From: Arenicella chitinivorans
GTDB taxonomy: Bacteria; Pseudomonadota; Gammaproteobacteria; Arenicellales; Arenicellaceae
Direction of reading: 5' to 3'
DNA length: 64,000 nt
NCBI RefSeq assembly: GCF_014651515.1
Contig: NZ_BMXA01000008.1
Span: 1 to 64,000 of the forward strand
Shown: piece by piece, positions 17,069-25,132 of the stretch
How the letters are laid out: the number at the start of each line of letters is the position of its first letter
Position numbering within the stretch: the first letter of the stretch is position 1
Program-made: the position numbers and the translations under genes
The notes under the pieces: model-generated
Seen by the model: only the letters and a program-made list of their open reading frames with translations
What the model was told of the DNA's origin: nothing
Database searches by the model: none

Positions 17069-17556
17069 TGCCACGCGAAACCCTGCTCAAACTTGTGCAA
17101 TGGATGTTCTTGATGCTGGGACTGGCATTCCTGTTTGTGTTGTTCCGAAGCTTAAGCGGACCGCCGCTAACAGTCGATACTGGACACCCATTCGACGATG
17201 TTGAAACTGGCGAAACAGCGCTACGACGTATCAATGGTGACCGTGTCTGGGCTACTCGACTGAGCGCACTGCAACGCTCACAGGCGATAGAACTAGCCAA
17301 CGTGGTAATGGACCCGAATAGCGGTTGCAAGGCCGTTGTGGCGGTTTGCGCGCTGCACGCCGAGACCCAACAGAACGGCATCGAAATTGCCTTCAGCCTC
17401 AAAGCACCACCTCAATTGTCGCGCCAGACGCCTTGGTATGGGGGATTTATCGATCCAACGACTGGGGCTGTTTATGATCGCCTCGGCAGAGCCTATCGAC
17501 TGAATGACAACACTGCCCCTAATGCACTGCCGATTGCCACCACCATCATGGACTAG
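17068..17556 (+). CDS. Membrane-anchored degenerate Rieske-like protein
   Basis: A 162-residue protein with one N-terminal helix (about 10-27). The layout after it follows the bc1 Rieske subunit: GDRVWATRLSALQRSQ (57-72) in the place of the conserved GKPVxxRRRT strand, VVAVCALH (90-97) in place of the VCTHLGC box, and GGFIDPTTGAVYDRLGRAYR (125-144) in place of GxxCPCHGSxYDxxGR, ending in APNALPI. The ligand residues of the second box are Asp, Thr and Thr, so no 2Fe-2S cluster is expected. The resemblance was seen by eye and the family assignment is inference. It is coupled to the membrane protein gene upstream. Confidence 0.55.
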   Translation: MPRETLLKLVQWMFLMLGLAFLFVLFRSLSGPPLTVDTGHPFDDVETGETALRRINGDRVWATRLSALQRSQAIELANVVMDPNSGCKAVVAVCALHAETQQNGIEIAFSLKAPPQLSRQTPWYGGFIDPTTGAVYDRLGRAYRLNDNTAPNALPIATTIMD

Positions 17557-17568
17557 CTCGACAACCGT

Positions 17569-18561
17569 TTAACCGTACCAGACTAGCGGTTCTTCGTGCA
17601 GGACCGCCGCCTGCTCTCGCAGGCTGAGAATATGGTCCTCCCAGCAACGCTGCGTATTAAACCAAGGGAAAGCTAATTTAAAGGCCGGGTCGTCCCACCG
17701 TTTGGCCAGCCACCCGAAATAATGGATCAAGCGCAGTGTCCGCAAGGCTTCGATAAGGTGCAATTCCCGCGCATCGAAATCACAAAACTCGGTATAGCCA
17801 GCTAAAACCGCATCCAACGCGACGGTCTGATCCGCACGATCGCCAGCAAGGAACATCCATAAATCTTGTACTGCTGGCGCCATGCGCGCGTCATCAAAAT
17901 CCACGATATGTGGTCCATCATCAGTCCACAAAATATTGCTCGGGTGACAATCACCATGGGTACGAATCATGCGCACTTCGCCAGCGCGCTCATAACACAA
18001 CGCCACTTCTTTAAGCAGCTGCTCCGTTAAGGACGTGTAAGCATCAACTAGGTCCGCAGGGATAAACCCATTTTGCAAAATAAACTCGCGCGGTTCATAA
18101 CCAAACGAGTTCGAATCCAATGTTGGTCGAAACGCAAACACCCCGCTTTGACTTACACGGTGAATACGCCCCATAAAACGACCAAGTTGCTCCAGATGTT
18201 CATCACTTTCCAGGTCCGGCGCACGACCTCCGCGATTAATAAATAAGGCAATTCGGTGTGCTTCAGTTTTAAGTAATGTCTGACCGTCGACGTTCATGGG
18301 TGCGACCACCGGAATCTCTAGATCCGCCAATTCCTCAGTAAACTGGTGTTCCTCTAGAATCGCATCATCGGTCCACCGGTGCGGTCGATAGAACTTGGCC
18401 ACCAGACTTTGACCGTCTGCTAGGCCAACACGATACACTCGATTTTCATAACTATTCAGTGCTAAAAGTCGACCGTCACATTGAAATCCAAATCGCTCGA
18501 TACTATTTAACACTTCATCGGGCGACAGGTTGGCAAAGGCATTATCTAGAAGTTTGATCAC
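17569..18561 (-). CDS. srkA: Stress response kinase A (SrkA/RdoA/YihE)
   Basis: A 330-residue protein kinase of the aminoglycoside-phosphotransferase fold. It shows NRVYRVGLADGQSLVAKFYRP (ATP-binding lysine), the catalytic loop HGDCHPSNILW and the metal-binding IVDFDDARMAP. SrkA is a cytoplasmic Ser/Thr kinase counteracting envelope and oxidative stress death in E. coli, where it neighbours dsbA; no dsbA is adjacent here. Length is normal for the family. It converges on the Rieske-like gene with a 12-base gap. Confidence 0.93.
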   Translation of the reverse strand: MIKLLDNAFANLSPDEVLNSIERFGFQCDGRLLALNSYENRVYRVGLADGQSLVAKFYRPHRWTDDAILEEHQFTEELADLEIPVVAPMNVDGQTLLKTEAHRIALFINRGGRAPDLESDEHLEQLGRFMGRIHRVSQSGVFAFRPTLDSNSFGYEPREFILQNGFIPADLVDAYTSLTEQLLKEVALCYERAGEVRMIRTHGDCHPSNILWTDDGPHIVDFDDARMAPAVQDLWMFLAGDRADQTVALDAVLAGYTEFCDFDARELHLIEALRTLRLIHYFGWLAKRWDDPAFKLAFPWFNTQRCWEDHILSLREQAAVLHEEPLVWYG

Positions 18562-18622
18562 TCAGTTCAATGGCGCAAAAGGCTGGCCGCATACAGAAGG
18601 TTAATGGTAAGGTGAGGATAAC

Positions 18623-19444
18623 ATGGTGGATAACGGGGAGGACGATTTGCTTGTAACGAGTGACGATCTTCGGTTGGAAGGTGCACCGCCGATTCTGGTG
18701 GCACATCGGGGTTATTCAGGACGCTACCCTGAAAATACATTGTTGGCTTATGAGGCAGCCTATCAACATGGCGCGCGCTTTATGGAGCTGGATCTGCAAA
18801 TGACAGTGGATCACGTACCGATTTTACATCACGATGTGAGCCTGGCTCGGATGGCTGGCATAGACGTGGATATTCGTGACACCCAAGCTAAACACATTAA
18901 AGCCATGCGGGCCAGCTACCCGGCCCGGTTCGCCACCGAGTTCAATGACAACCCCTTCACTACGTTTAAGAAATACGCCAAATGGGTCGCCACAGTGCCG
19001 GAAGTCACGACGTTTGTCGAGATCAAACAGGAGTCGATTGATCGGTTTGGCATCCCTTTGTTTGTCGATCAGGTCGAGCATTGTATCAACAAAACAAACA
19101 CCGCTACACAATGCGTGATTATTTCATTCAACGCCGATGTCATTGACTACACACGAAAAACTGCGTCACTTCGAACCGGCTGGGTTCTGCCGGCGTGGAA
19201 TGACCAAACAGAAGCCATCGCTCAGCGACTGCAACCAGACTTCATATTCTGTGACAAAAACTTATTGCCGACAGAGGACGAACAGATCTGGCGCGGCAAC
19301 TGGGAATGGGCAATCTACAATCTCGACGATGTGCCGTCTGCCATACAGATGGCTAATCGAGGCATGCACTACCTAGAAACCAACCAAATCGGCACCTTAA
19401 TGCGGCATGACGGATTGGCAAATCGTCGGCCAAAAACACCTTGA
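18623..19444 (+). CDS. Glycerophosphodiester phosphodiesterase
   Basis: A 273-residue TIM-barrel enzyme that hydrolyses glycerophosphodiesters to glycerol 3-phosphate and an alcohol. VAHRGYSGRYPENTLLAY holds the first catalytic His and the RG and EN motif, and MELDLQMTVDHVPILHHD carries the metal ligands and second His. Later TFVEIKQE gives the third acidic ligand. No signal peptide is seen, so it is the cytoplasmic UgpQ type. It is divergent from srkA and convergent with mscL. Confidence 0.92.
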   Translation: MVDNGEDDLLVTSDDLRLEGAPPILVAHRGYSGRYPENTLLAYEAAYQHGARFMELDLQMTVDHVPILHHDVSLARMAGIDVDIRDTQAKHIKAMRASYPARFATEFNDNPFTTFKKYAKWVATVPEVTTFVEIKQESIDRFGIPLFVDQVEHCINKTNTATQCVIISFNADVIDYTRKTASLRTGWVLPAWNDQTEAIAQRLQPDFIFCDKNLLPTEDEQIWRGNWEWAIYNLDDVPSAIQMANRGMHYLETNQIGTLMRHDGLANRRPKTP

Positions 19445-19537
19445 AAGGCGAACGTTGCTGCGAACGAACGCCTAGAATAGGTACCGTTAACCGACTGAAG
19501 TTTGGGCTCTTGCCGCTCCTTGGCAAGAACTGAAATC

Positions 19538-19969
19538 CTACTGTTTCGCCAACTGGTCGCGGATTTCAGTCAACAACTTAACTTCCGCTGAAGGCTCCGC
19601 AGGCGCTGCGGCTTTCTCTTCTTCCATTGCCGCTTTGGCTTTGTTCATACCCTTGATTACCATGAACAGCACGAAAGCCACGATCAGAAACGTGACGACG
19701 GCATTAATGAACACGCCGTAATTCACCGTGACAGCTCCGGCCTCTGAAGCGGCTTCTAAGGTAGTGTACGTGGCGCCTTCCACTGGATTGTCGATCACCA
19801 CGAATAAATCACTAAAATCAACGCCACCGGTCACATAGCCAACCATAGGCATAATGATGTCGTCTACGAACGACTTGACGATAGTACTGAATGCGGCACC
19901 GATCACGATACCGACGGCCATATCGACAAAGTTACCCTTCATCGCAAATTCTTTAAACTCTTTTAGCAT
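19538..19969 (-). CDS. mscL: Large-conductance mechanosensitive channel
   Basis: A 143-residue protein that forms a pentameric emergency pore opened by membrane tension. The N-terminus [29 protein letters not shown] is the classical amphipathic helix plus first membrane helix, and [19 protein letters not shown] is the second. The cytoplasmic C-terminal helix [11 protein letters not shown] is present. Single gene, transcribed away from the EEP hydrolase operon. Confidence 0.97.
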   Translation of the reverse strand: MLKEFKEFAMKGNFVDMAVGIVIGAAFSTIVKSFVDDIIMPMVGYVTGGVDFSDLFVVIDNPVEGATYTTLEAASEAGAVTVNYGVFINAVVTFLIVAFVLFMVIKGMNKAKAAMEEEKAAAPAEPSAEVKLLTEIRDQLAKQ

Positions 19970-20091
19970 GGGCTGCTCCTCATGTAAGAATGGTTAAATG
20001 TGGTAGTTCTTTTTGCCAACATGGAACTAACGAGGTCTGCTGCAACAACACAGACACAGCATTATATCGCTTGAGGCCAAGGACCGTTGAG

Positions 20092-20895
20092 CTATTTAAA
20101 ATCCAGCGTCACCTCATAATACGGATGATCCGACACACCGATCTCGACCATCTGACCTTCCAACACCTTAAAACCACGAGTTAGAATCCAGTCGATGCGA
20201 TCACGATTCTCAAGATCAAGTCCAGCCACTGACACCGCATCCAGCACATCAATGTCTTTGAGCGCATTGGCCAATGCCGTCGTCTGCGCACGACTATTAA
20301 AGTCTCCGACCAAGATTGCACGCGGGTACTTAGCAAACTCCTGCAGCACGAGCTCCAGTTGTGTTTCGCGACCACCGCGTGTGTGCAAGTGCGTGTTGAT
20401 GAAATGAAAACTCTGACCTTTCCATGCAACTTCCGCCACGGTCATATTGCGAAAGCTCTTATTGGATTGATCGGGCAGCATCTCGACCACCCAGTCTTTG
20501 ATCTGGAGCTTACTCAACAGCGCGTTGCCGCGATGCTCTCTGAGCCATCGTCGACGTGTCGCGCAGAACAACCAACCGAAGCCACCGGCCTCGGCAATAC
20601 GCTGCGTCTGAGCGCGCCCAATTCCTAACAAATTGCTCAGGCTGGGTGCATAGACTTCCTGCACGCCAACCAGATGTGCTGCCGCCATTACGCGAGCGCT
20701 TGCCAGTAGGTCGCGACGGCCATTCGCATCTTTGCCGGTTTGAATATTGTAGGTCGCAACCCTCAATAAGTCTGGCTCGCTGAGGTTAGCAGGCAAACCA
20801 ATCAAACCATGACCGGCTTTGTCGCCCGCTGGTTTCGACTTTCTGGCGGCCAAAACCAACACAAGGATAAGAACAATGACGAAAATCCGAGACAC
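20092..20895 (-). CDS. Endonuclease/exonuclease/phosphatase-family protein
   Basis: A 267-residue protein with an N-terminal hydrophobic segment (IFVIVLILVLVLAAR) acting as anchor or signal. The EEP fold is shown by VATYNIQTG, GVQEVYAP (metal Glu), FINTHLHTRGG, ILVGDFNSRAQ (Asp/Asn pair), DRIDWILTRG and the final SDHPYYEVTL with the catalytic His. It probably acts in the periplasm on phosphoesters; substrate unknown. It follows the methyltransferase gene by 15 bases on the same strand. Confidence 0.85.
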   Translation of the reverse strand: MSRIFVIVLILVLVLAARKSKPAGDKAGHGLIGLPANLSEPDLLRVATYNIQTGKDANGRRDLLASARVMAAAHLVGVQEVYAPSLSNLLGIGRAQTQRIAEAGGFGWLFCATRRRWLREHRGNALLSKLQIKDWVVEMLPDQSNKSFRNMTVAEVAWKGQSFHFINTHLHTRGGRETQLELVLQEFAKYPRAILVGDFNSRAQTTALANALKDIDVLDAVSVAGLDLENRDRIDWILTRGFKVLEGQMVEIGVSDHPYYEVTLDFK

Positions 20896-20910
20896 GGTGC
20901 GACCCCCTGG

Positions 20911-21717
20911 TTACTTACTCGCGACTAAATATGCAACATAAGACAAGCAAGCCTCGCCCTGCTCGGATTTGGTAAATACGCCATTACCACTTTCACCATC
21001 GTCGTCCGTACCTTCCCAATAGCAGTCGACACTGCTGAAACCGGCGTCTTGGAGTATTTCCCGCAGCTCTGGCAGACCCCATAAACGCCAGTCGTAGGTA
21101 AAGGCATCGGTCATTTCAGTGCCGTCAGGAAATCGGAAGTGAATGTGCAACCGCGCTTCACCGGTGATCGGATTAATACTGTCTTGATCCCAAACGTAGG
21201 TGAAACTTTCATCATCCATTTCGGTCTCTTCTTCTAGCTCCTGAATACTTTCCGGTCCGCCGTGCAGGTCGCATACAAAGATGCCGTCCGCCGCCAGATC
21301 ATTATAGACCCCAACAAAATACGCCAGCATTTCAGCGCGTGTTTTGAATACCCAGTAAGAAAAGTTTTGTGCGCAACGCACATCCGGCGCTTTTCGGCTC
21401 GGTGTCCGTGCATCCTCTTGATACTGCTGGACACGCTTGGCGACCGCACCCAAAGGTTGAAGATTATTTGCCAATCCCCAGGCCAACGGTTCCGGATCAA
21501 TATCGTATGACTCCGTGGTATAGCTTTTACCCAATTTGGCCCATTCGCCGGACATAAGACAGGTACCACAGAAGTCCTCTCGTAGATGTTTTGGCTTCTT
21601 GCCGCGAATGGCCTTGTAAGTATCGACAAGAAATTGCACATCCTGATCGGCAGACTGCACAGCCTGTTGGTAAAGTACGTATTTATCGGCTGTCTTGGCG
21701 GTCAGTTTTTTGCCCAT
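20911..21717 (-). CDS. Class I SAM-dependent methyltransferase
   Basis: A 268-residue cytoplasmic protein. LREDFCGTCLMSGEWAKLG near residue 40 stands in the place of the SAM-binding motif I, TESYDIDPEPLAWGLANN carries the acidic residue of motif II, and GIFVCDLHGGPES is motif IV. The substrate is not evident; proteins of this kind are annotated only as class I methyltransferases. It heads a two-gene unit with the EEP hydrolase and faces away from the AT-rich region in front of priA. Confidence 0.8.
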   Translation of the reverse strand: MGKKLTAKTADKYVLYQQAVQSADQDVQFLVDTYKAIRGKKPKHLREDFCGTCLMSGEWAKLGKSYTTESYDIDPEPLAWGLANNLQPLGAVAKRVQQYQEDARTPSRKAPDVRCAQNFSYWVFKTRAEMLAYFVGVYNDLAADGIFVCDLHGGPESIQELEEETEMDDESFTYVWDQDSINPITGEARLHIHFRFPDGTEMTDAFTYDWRLWGLPELREILQDAGFSSVDCYWEGTDDDGESGNGVFTKSEQGEACLSYVAYLVASK

Positions 21718-21989
21718 AGAGTATCTGCGGCGCGTGAGTTAAAAGTCGTCTACAGTGTAGCCGAAAAACCGATTGGCCAGTAGCGAAAACCCGCGTACAT
21801 GGACAACCGACAAGAGACGCTGGGCACGAAGACAAGGCCACGCTTTCGAGATGCCGTATACTTATCCCACCTCATCAATATGAGTGAGCCAGTAATCGGC
21901 AATTGTTGAAAGATCGTTACAATAACAATCGCTAACTTATTGAAATATTTAGAATCTGGCAGACACGACTTTTATGGCCCAAAACGCAC

Positions 21990-21998
21990 TTATACACA
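21990..21998 (+). promoter_or_regulatory. DnaA box TTATACACA
   Basis: TTATACACA is a perfect match to the TTATNCACA consensus bound by the initiator DnaA. It lies 167 bases before the other two boxes and on the left side of the AT-rich tracts. Confidence 0.6.
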
Positions 21999-22164
21999 TT
22001 TATTTTATGTCAAGAGATTTGTAGTTTTTTTTTGTGTTGTAATTTGAGTGTCACAAACCAGTTTACGTAAGTTATTGATTTTAATGATTAAAATAGATTG
22101 CTCAAAATTTAGGCAAAATTTGCAAAGCCAATGGTTACGGTGTGTTACGGCTGGTGTGGTGGTT

Positions 22165-22185
22165 TTATCAACAAAGTTATCCACA
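22165..22185 (+). promoter_or_regulatory. Tandem DnaA boxes upstream of priA
   Basis: TTATCAACA at 22165-22173 (one mismatch to consensus) and TTATCCACA at 22177-22185 (perfect) lie in the same orientation with 12-bp spacing, about 80 bases before the priA start codon. A weak inverted match (TGTGAGTAA) follows at 22191-22199. Tight same-orientation pairs favour cooperative DnaA binding. Confidence 0.65.
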
Positions 22186-22265
22186 GGCTCTGTGAGTAAG
22201 TTTTTAAGTCCAGCATTCACGCGGCCTGCGCCGCGACAACGGGCAAGGCACGCGCAGCAAAACCT

Positions 22266-24473
22266 ATGACCACACCTATAATCTCAGTCGCGGTTCCGGT
22301 CCCTTTGAGGCAGACTTTCGATTTTTTACCATCCGATGAATCGCACATACCGCCGGTCGGCGCTCGCGTAAAAGTCCCCTTTGGGACGCGTACATTAATC
22401 GGCATTGTGGTGGCTCAGAAAGAGTCCTCAGACCTGCCACAAAGCCGATTAAAACCGATCAAAGAAACGCTTGACCAGCATGCGGTGCTGCCGCCGGATC
22501 TGTTGCTGCTCGCGAACTGGATTAGTCAGTATTATTTAGCGCCCTTGGGTGAAGTCTGTGACCTAATGTTACCGGTTGTTCTACGCCAAGGCGGCGATGT
22601 GGCGCCACCTGCGGTTAAAAGTTGGCAATTGACTGAGTTGGGGCGCAGTTCACCGGCCGATGAACTGAATCGTGCACCACTGCAGCTCGCGATCATCAAA
22701 CGCTTTATGCAACACCAAGTACTCAACGCCAGCCACTTCAAAGATGAGACTTCGAGCTGGCGACAGGCTTTGCGCGCGTTGATTGAAAAGGGATGGGTAA
22801 GCGAACATACCGCTCACCCAAAGCTCAGCGGCCCAGCAAGCAACACCAATTCGATCGATCTAAATACGGATCAACAAACAGCATTTGATGCGATCCGCAC
22901 GTCCCTCGAGGAACAACAGTTCTCTTGCACTTTATTACATGGTGTTACTGGTAGCGGAAAAACCGAAGTGTATTTCGCCGCAATGGAGGAAGTACTAAGC
23001 AAACAGCGCCAAGTTCTTCTGCTGGTACCCGAAATTGGTCTAACGCCGCAGCTAATGGACCGTATCGCAGCACGCTTCTCGGTGCCTGTGGTGAGCATGC
23101 ATTCAGCGCTTAACGATCGCGAACGACATATCGCTTGGTGGCACGCCGCCAACGGTGACGCCAGAATCATTGTAGGCACACGATCGGCGATATTTAGCCC
23201 ATTCAACGACTTGGGTTTGATCGTGGTGGACGAGGAGCACGACGCATCCTACAAACAACAGGACGGAGTACGGTACCAAGCACGCGATGTGGCTATATTC
23301 CGCGCCAAGAAGGCCGACATTCCGATTATTTTAGGATCTGCCACACCGGCGCTGGAAACCTATGCCAACGCGCAGTCTGGAAAGTATCAACTTTGCAGCC
23401 TTAACCGCCGTGCGACCGACACCGCACTGCCAAGGGTTGAACTGGTCGACCTCAACCTGCAACCCAGTAATGACGGACTGAGTCCCGCTTTAATGGAGGC
23501 GATCAAAGGCACGCTTGCCAATTCACAACAGGTCATGTTGTTTCTTAACCGACGTGGATTCGCACCAGTATTGTATTGCGCTGCCTGCAAACAAACGGCA
23601 ACGTGCCATCGCTGCGACTCACACCTGACGATCCACCGCCGTGCGAATCGTATGCGCTGCCATCATTGTGGCTATGAAGGCAGAATTACTCCGCAATGTG
23701 ATCACTGTAAGGCAGACGAGCTGGTTGAAGTCGGCGATGGGACACAGCGCGTGGAGGAGGCGCTGACACTGCGCTTTCCGGACGCCGCGGTGCTGCGTAT
23801 CGACCGTGACAGCACACGACGCAAGGGTGAGTTAGAAGCCATGCTGGGTCAGGCCCGAGATGGAGACGCAGACATCATCGTTGGAACGCAGTTGATCACC
23901 AAAGGCCACGACTTCCCAAATATTGGTTTGGTTGGCGTACTGGATGTCGACCAAGGTTTATACAGTACGGACTTTCGCGCTCCCGAGCACTTGTTTCAGC
24001 AGCTGGTGCAGGTCTCTGGCCGCGCGGGACGCCGCGATACCGTGGGGCGTGTGGTAATACAAACTCGGTTCCCCGATCACCCACTGTTTGAGTCGGTACG
24101 CTCACACGACTTCAATACCTTTGCGCAACAATTACTAACCGAACGTCGAGCAGCAGACTTTCCGCCATTTGGCTATTTCGCCTTAATTCGAGCCGAATCA
24201 CCACACCAAGCAGCGGCCATGCAGTTTCTGCGTCGTGCCAAACAAGACATTCAGCCACAACCTGGTGTCATGGTATTGGATGCGGTTCCCGCACCAATGG
24301 AGCGCCGAGCCGGACGATACCGAGCCCAACTGTTAATTACCGCCGAACAGCGGTCTACCCTGCACACGACGCTACAGCACTGGCTATACCATTTGAGTAC
24401 CGACAAAGATGCCAAGAAACGAGCCAGCTCGGTACGCTGGAGCCTGGATATCGACCCGCAGGATTTTTACTAA
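22266..24473 (+). CDS. priA: Primosomal protein N' (replication restart helicase PriA)
   Basis: A 735-residue 3'-5' helicase that reloads the replisome at stalled forks. The N-terminal DNA-binding domain (to about 190) is followed by Walker A GVTGSGKTEVYF (226-237), Walker B VDEEHDASYKQ, the zinc-binding insert with its Cys pairs (CAACKQTATCHRCD, CHHCGY, CDHC) and the helicase motifs GTQLITKGHDFPN and QVSGRAGR. The length is normal. The AT-rich DnaA-box region lies immediately upstream. Confidence 0.97.
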   Translation: MTTPIISVAVPVPLRQTFDFLPSDESHIPPVGARVKVPFGTRTLIGIVVAQKESSDLPQSRLKPIKETLDQHAVLPPDLLLLANWISQYYLAPLGEVCDLMLPVVLRQGGDVAPPAVKSWQLTELGRSSPADELNRAPLQLAIIKRFMQHQVLNASHFKDETSSWRQALRALIEKGWVSEHTAHPKLSGPASNTNSIDLNTDQQTAFDAIRTSLEEQQFSCTLLHGVTGSGKTEVYFAAMEEVLSKQRQVLLLVPEIGLTPQLMDRIAARFSVPVVSMHSALNDRERHIAWWHAANGDARIIVGTRSAIFSPFNDLGLIVVDEEHDASYKQQDGVRYQARDVAIFRAKKADIPIILGSATPALETYANAQSGKYQLCSLNRRATDTALPRVELVDLNLQPSNDGLSPALMEAIKGTLANSQQVMLFLNRRGFAPVLYCAACKQTATCHRCDSHLTIHRRANRMRCHHCGYEGRITPQCDHCKADELVEVGDGTQRVEEALTLRFPDAAVLRIDRDSTRRKGELEAMLGQARDGDADIIVGTQLITKGHDFPNIGLVGVLDVDQGLYSTDFRAPEHLFQQLVQVSGRAGRRDTVGRVVIQTRFPDHPLFESVRSHDFNTFAQQLLTERRAADFPPFGYFALIRAESPHQAAAMQFLRRAKQDIQPQPGVMVLDAVPAPMERRAGRYRAQLLITAEQRSTLHTTLQHWLYHLSTDKDAKKRASSVRWSLDIDPQDFY

Positions 24474-24489
24474 ACTAAGCGACCTAGTG

Positions 24490-25011
24490 TTACTCGTCGA
24501 GGATCGACACCATTAGGTCATCCGACACACTCTCTAACAACGCCTCCAAGGCTTGCTCACTCACACCGTCCGGCAACGCTAGAAACAGGTGCGCGCGGAA
24601 TAATGGGTAACCTGCCATCGACGCGCTTTCACACTCCGTGTCAATGTTGTCGACATTAACATTGGCATCGGCGAGCTTGTCGGTAATTTCTTTAACAATA
24701 CCCGGGCGGTCATTGGCTTCGACCAAAATCTGTACGCTGTCAACTTCCTCCTGATCGGGCTCCACACTTGACGCGTCCTGCACGGTTACAAAAATCCCTT
24801 CTGCACTCAAGTCACGCAGCGCCACCAGCAAGGCCTGCTTATTCGTTTCTTCAACGGTGAGGTGCACGATACCGGTGAATTGCCCGCACAAACGAGACAA
24901 ACTGCTTTCGAGCCAGTTGCCATCATGTTGAAGCACAGTATTTGACAGCGTTCTCACGATGCCGGGACGGTCTTTGGCGAACAGGGTAATTACAATTTTT
25001 TCCGTAGACAT
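24490..25011 (-). CDS. gcvR: GcvR-like double ACT-domain protein
   Basis: A 173-residue protein with two ACT domains: ITLFAKDRPGIVRTLSNTV at 8-26 and ILVEANDRPGIVKEITDKL near 95-113, both with the DRPGIV ligand motif. This is the architecture of GcvR, which binds GcvA and represses the glycine cleavage operon in E. coli. No gcv genes are nearby, so regulation of that operon is inferred from the family. It converges on priA with a 16-base gap. Confidence 0.8.
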   Translation of the reverse strand: MSTEKIVITLFAKDRPGIVRTLSNTVLQHDGNWLESSLSRLCGQFTGIVHLTVEETNKQALLVALRDLSAEGIFVTVQDASSVEPDQEEVDSVQILVEANDRPGIVKEITDKLADANVNVDNIDTECESASMAGYPLFRAHLFLALPDGVSEQALEALLESVSDDLMVSILDE

Positions 25012-25132
25012 GATGGATTACTTACCACTAATAAAGGCTTATACTGATGTCGAGTATACTGCCAACGCACGAGCTTTGGGGGATTAACTCAAGCCCCTCG
25101 TCACCCATTCTTAGTTGCTGCGCAGCTCGTGG

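Larger units (their letters stand above)
21860..22262. other. AT-rich intergenic region with DnaA boxes, origin-like
   Basis: The 548-base gap between the methyltransferase gene and priA becomes strongly AT-rich from about 21900, with poly-T at 22025-22033 and several ATTTTAAT-type tracts up to about 22125. It holds three DnaA boxes (21990-21998, 22165-22173, 22177-22185) and no coding frame. The combination of AT-rich tracts flanked by DnaA boxes resembles a replication origin. The usual origin neighbours (dnaA, mnmG, rpmH, parAB) are absent, so a DnaA-controlled priA promoter is an equally good reading. Confidence 0.5.
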
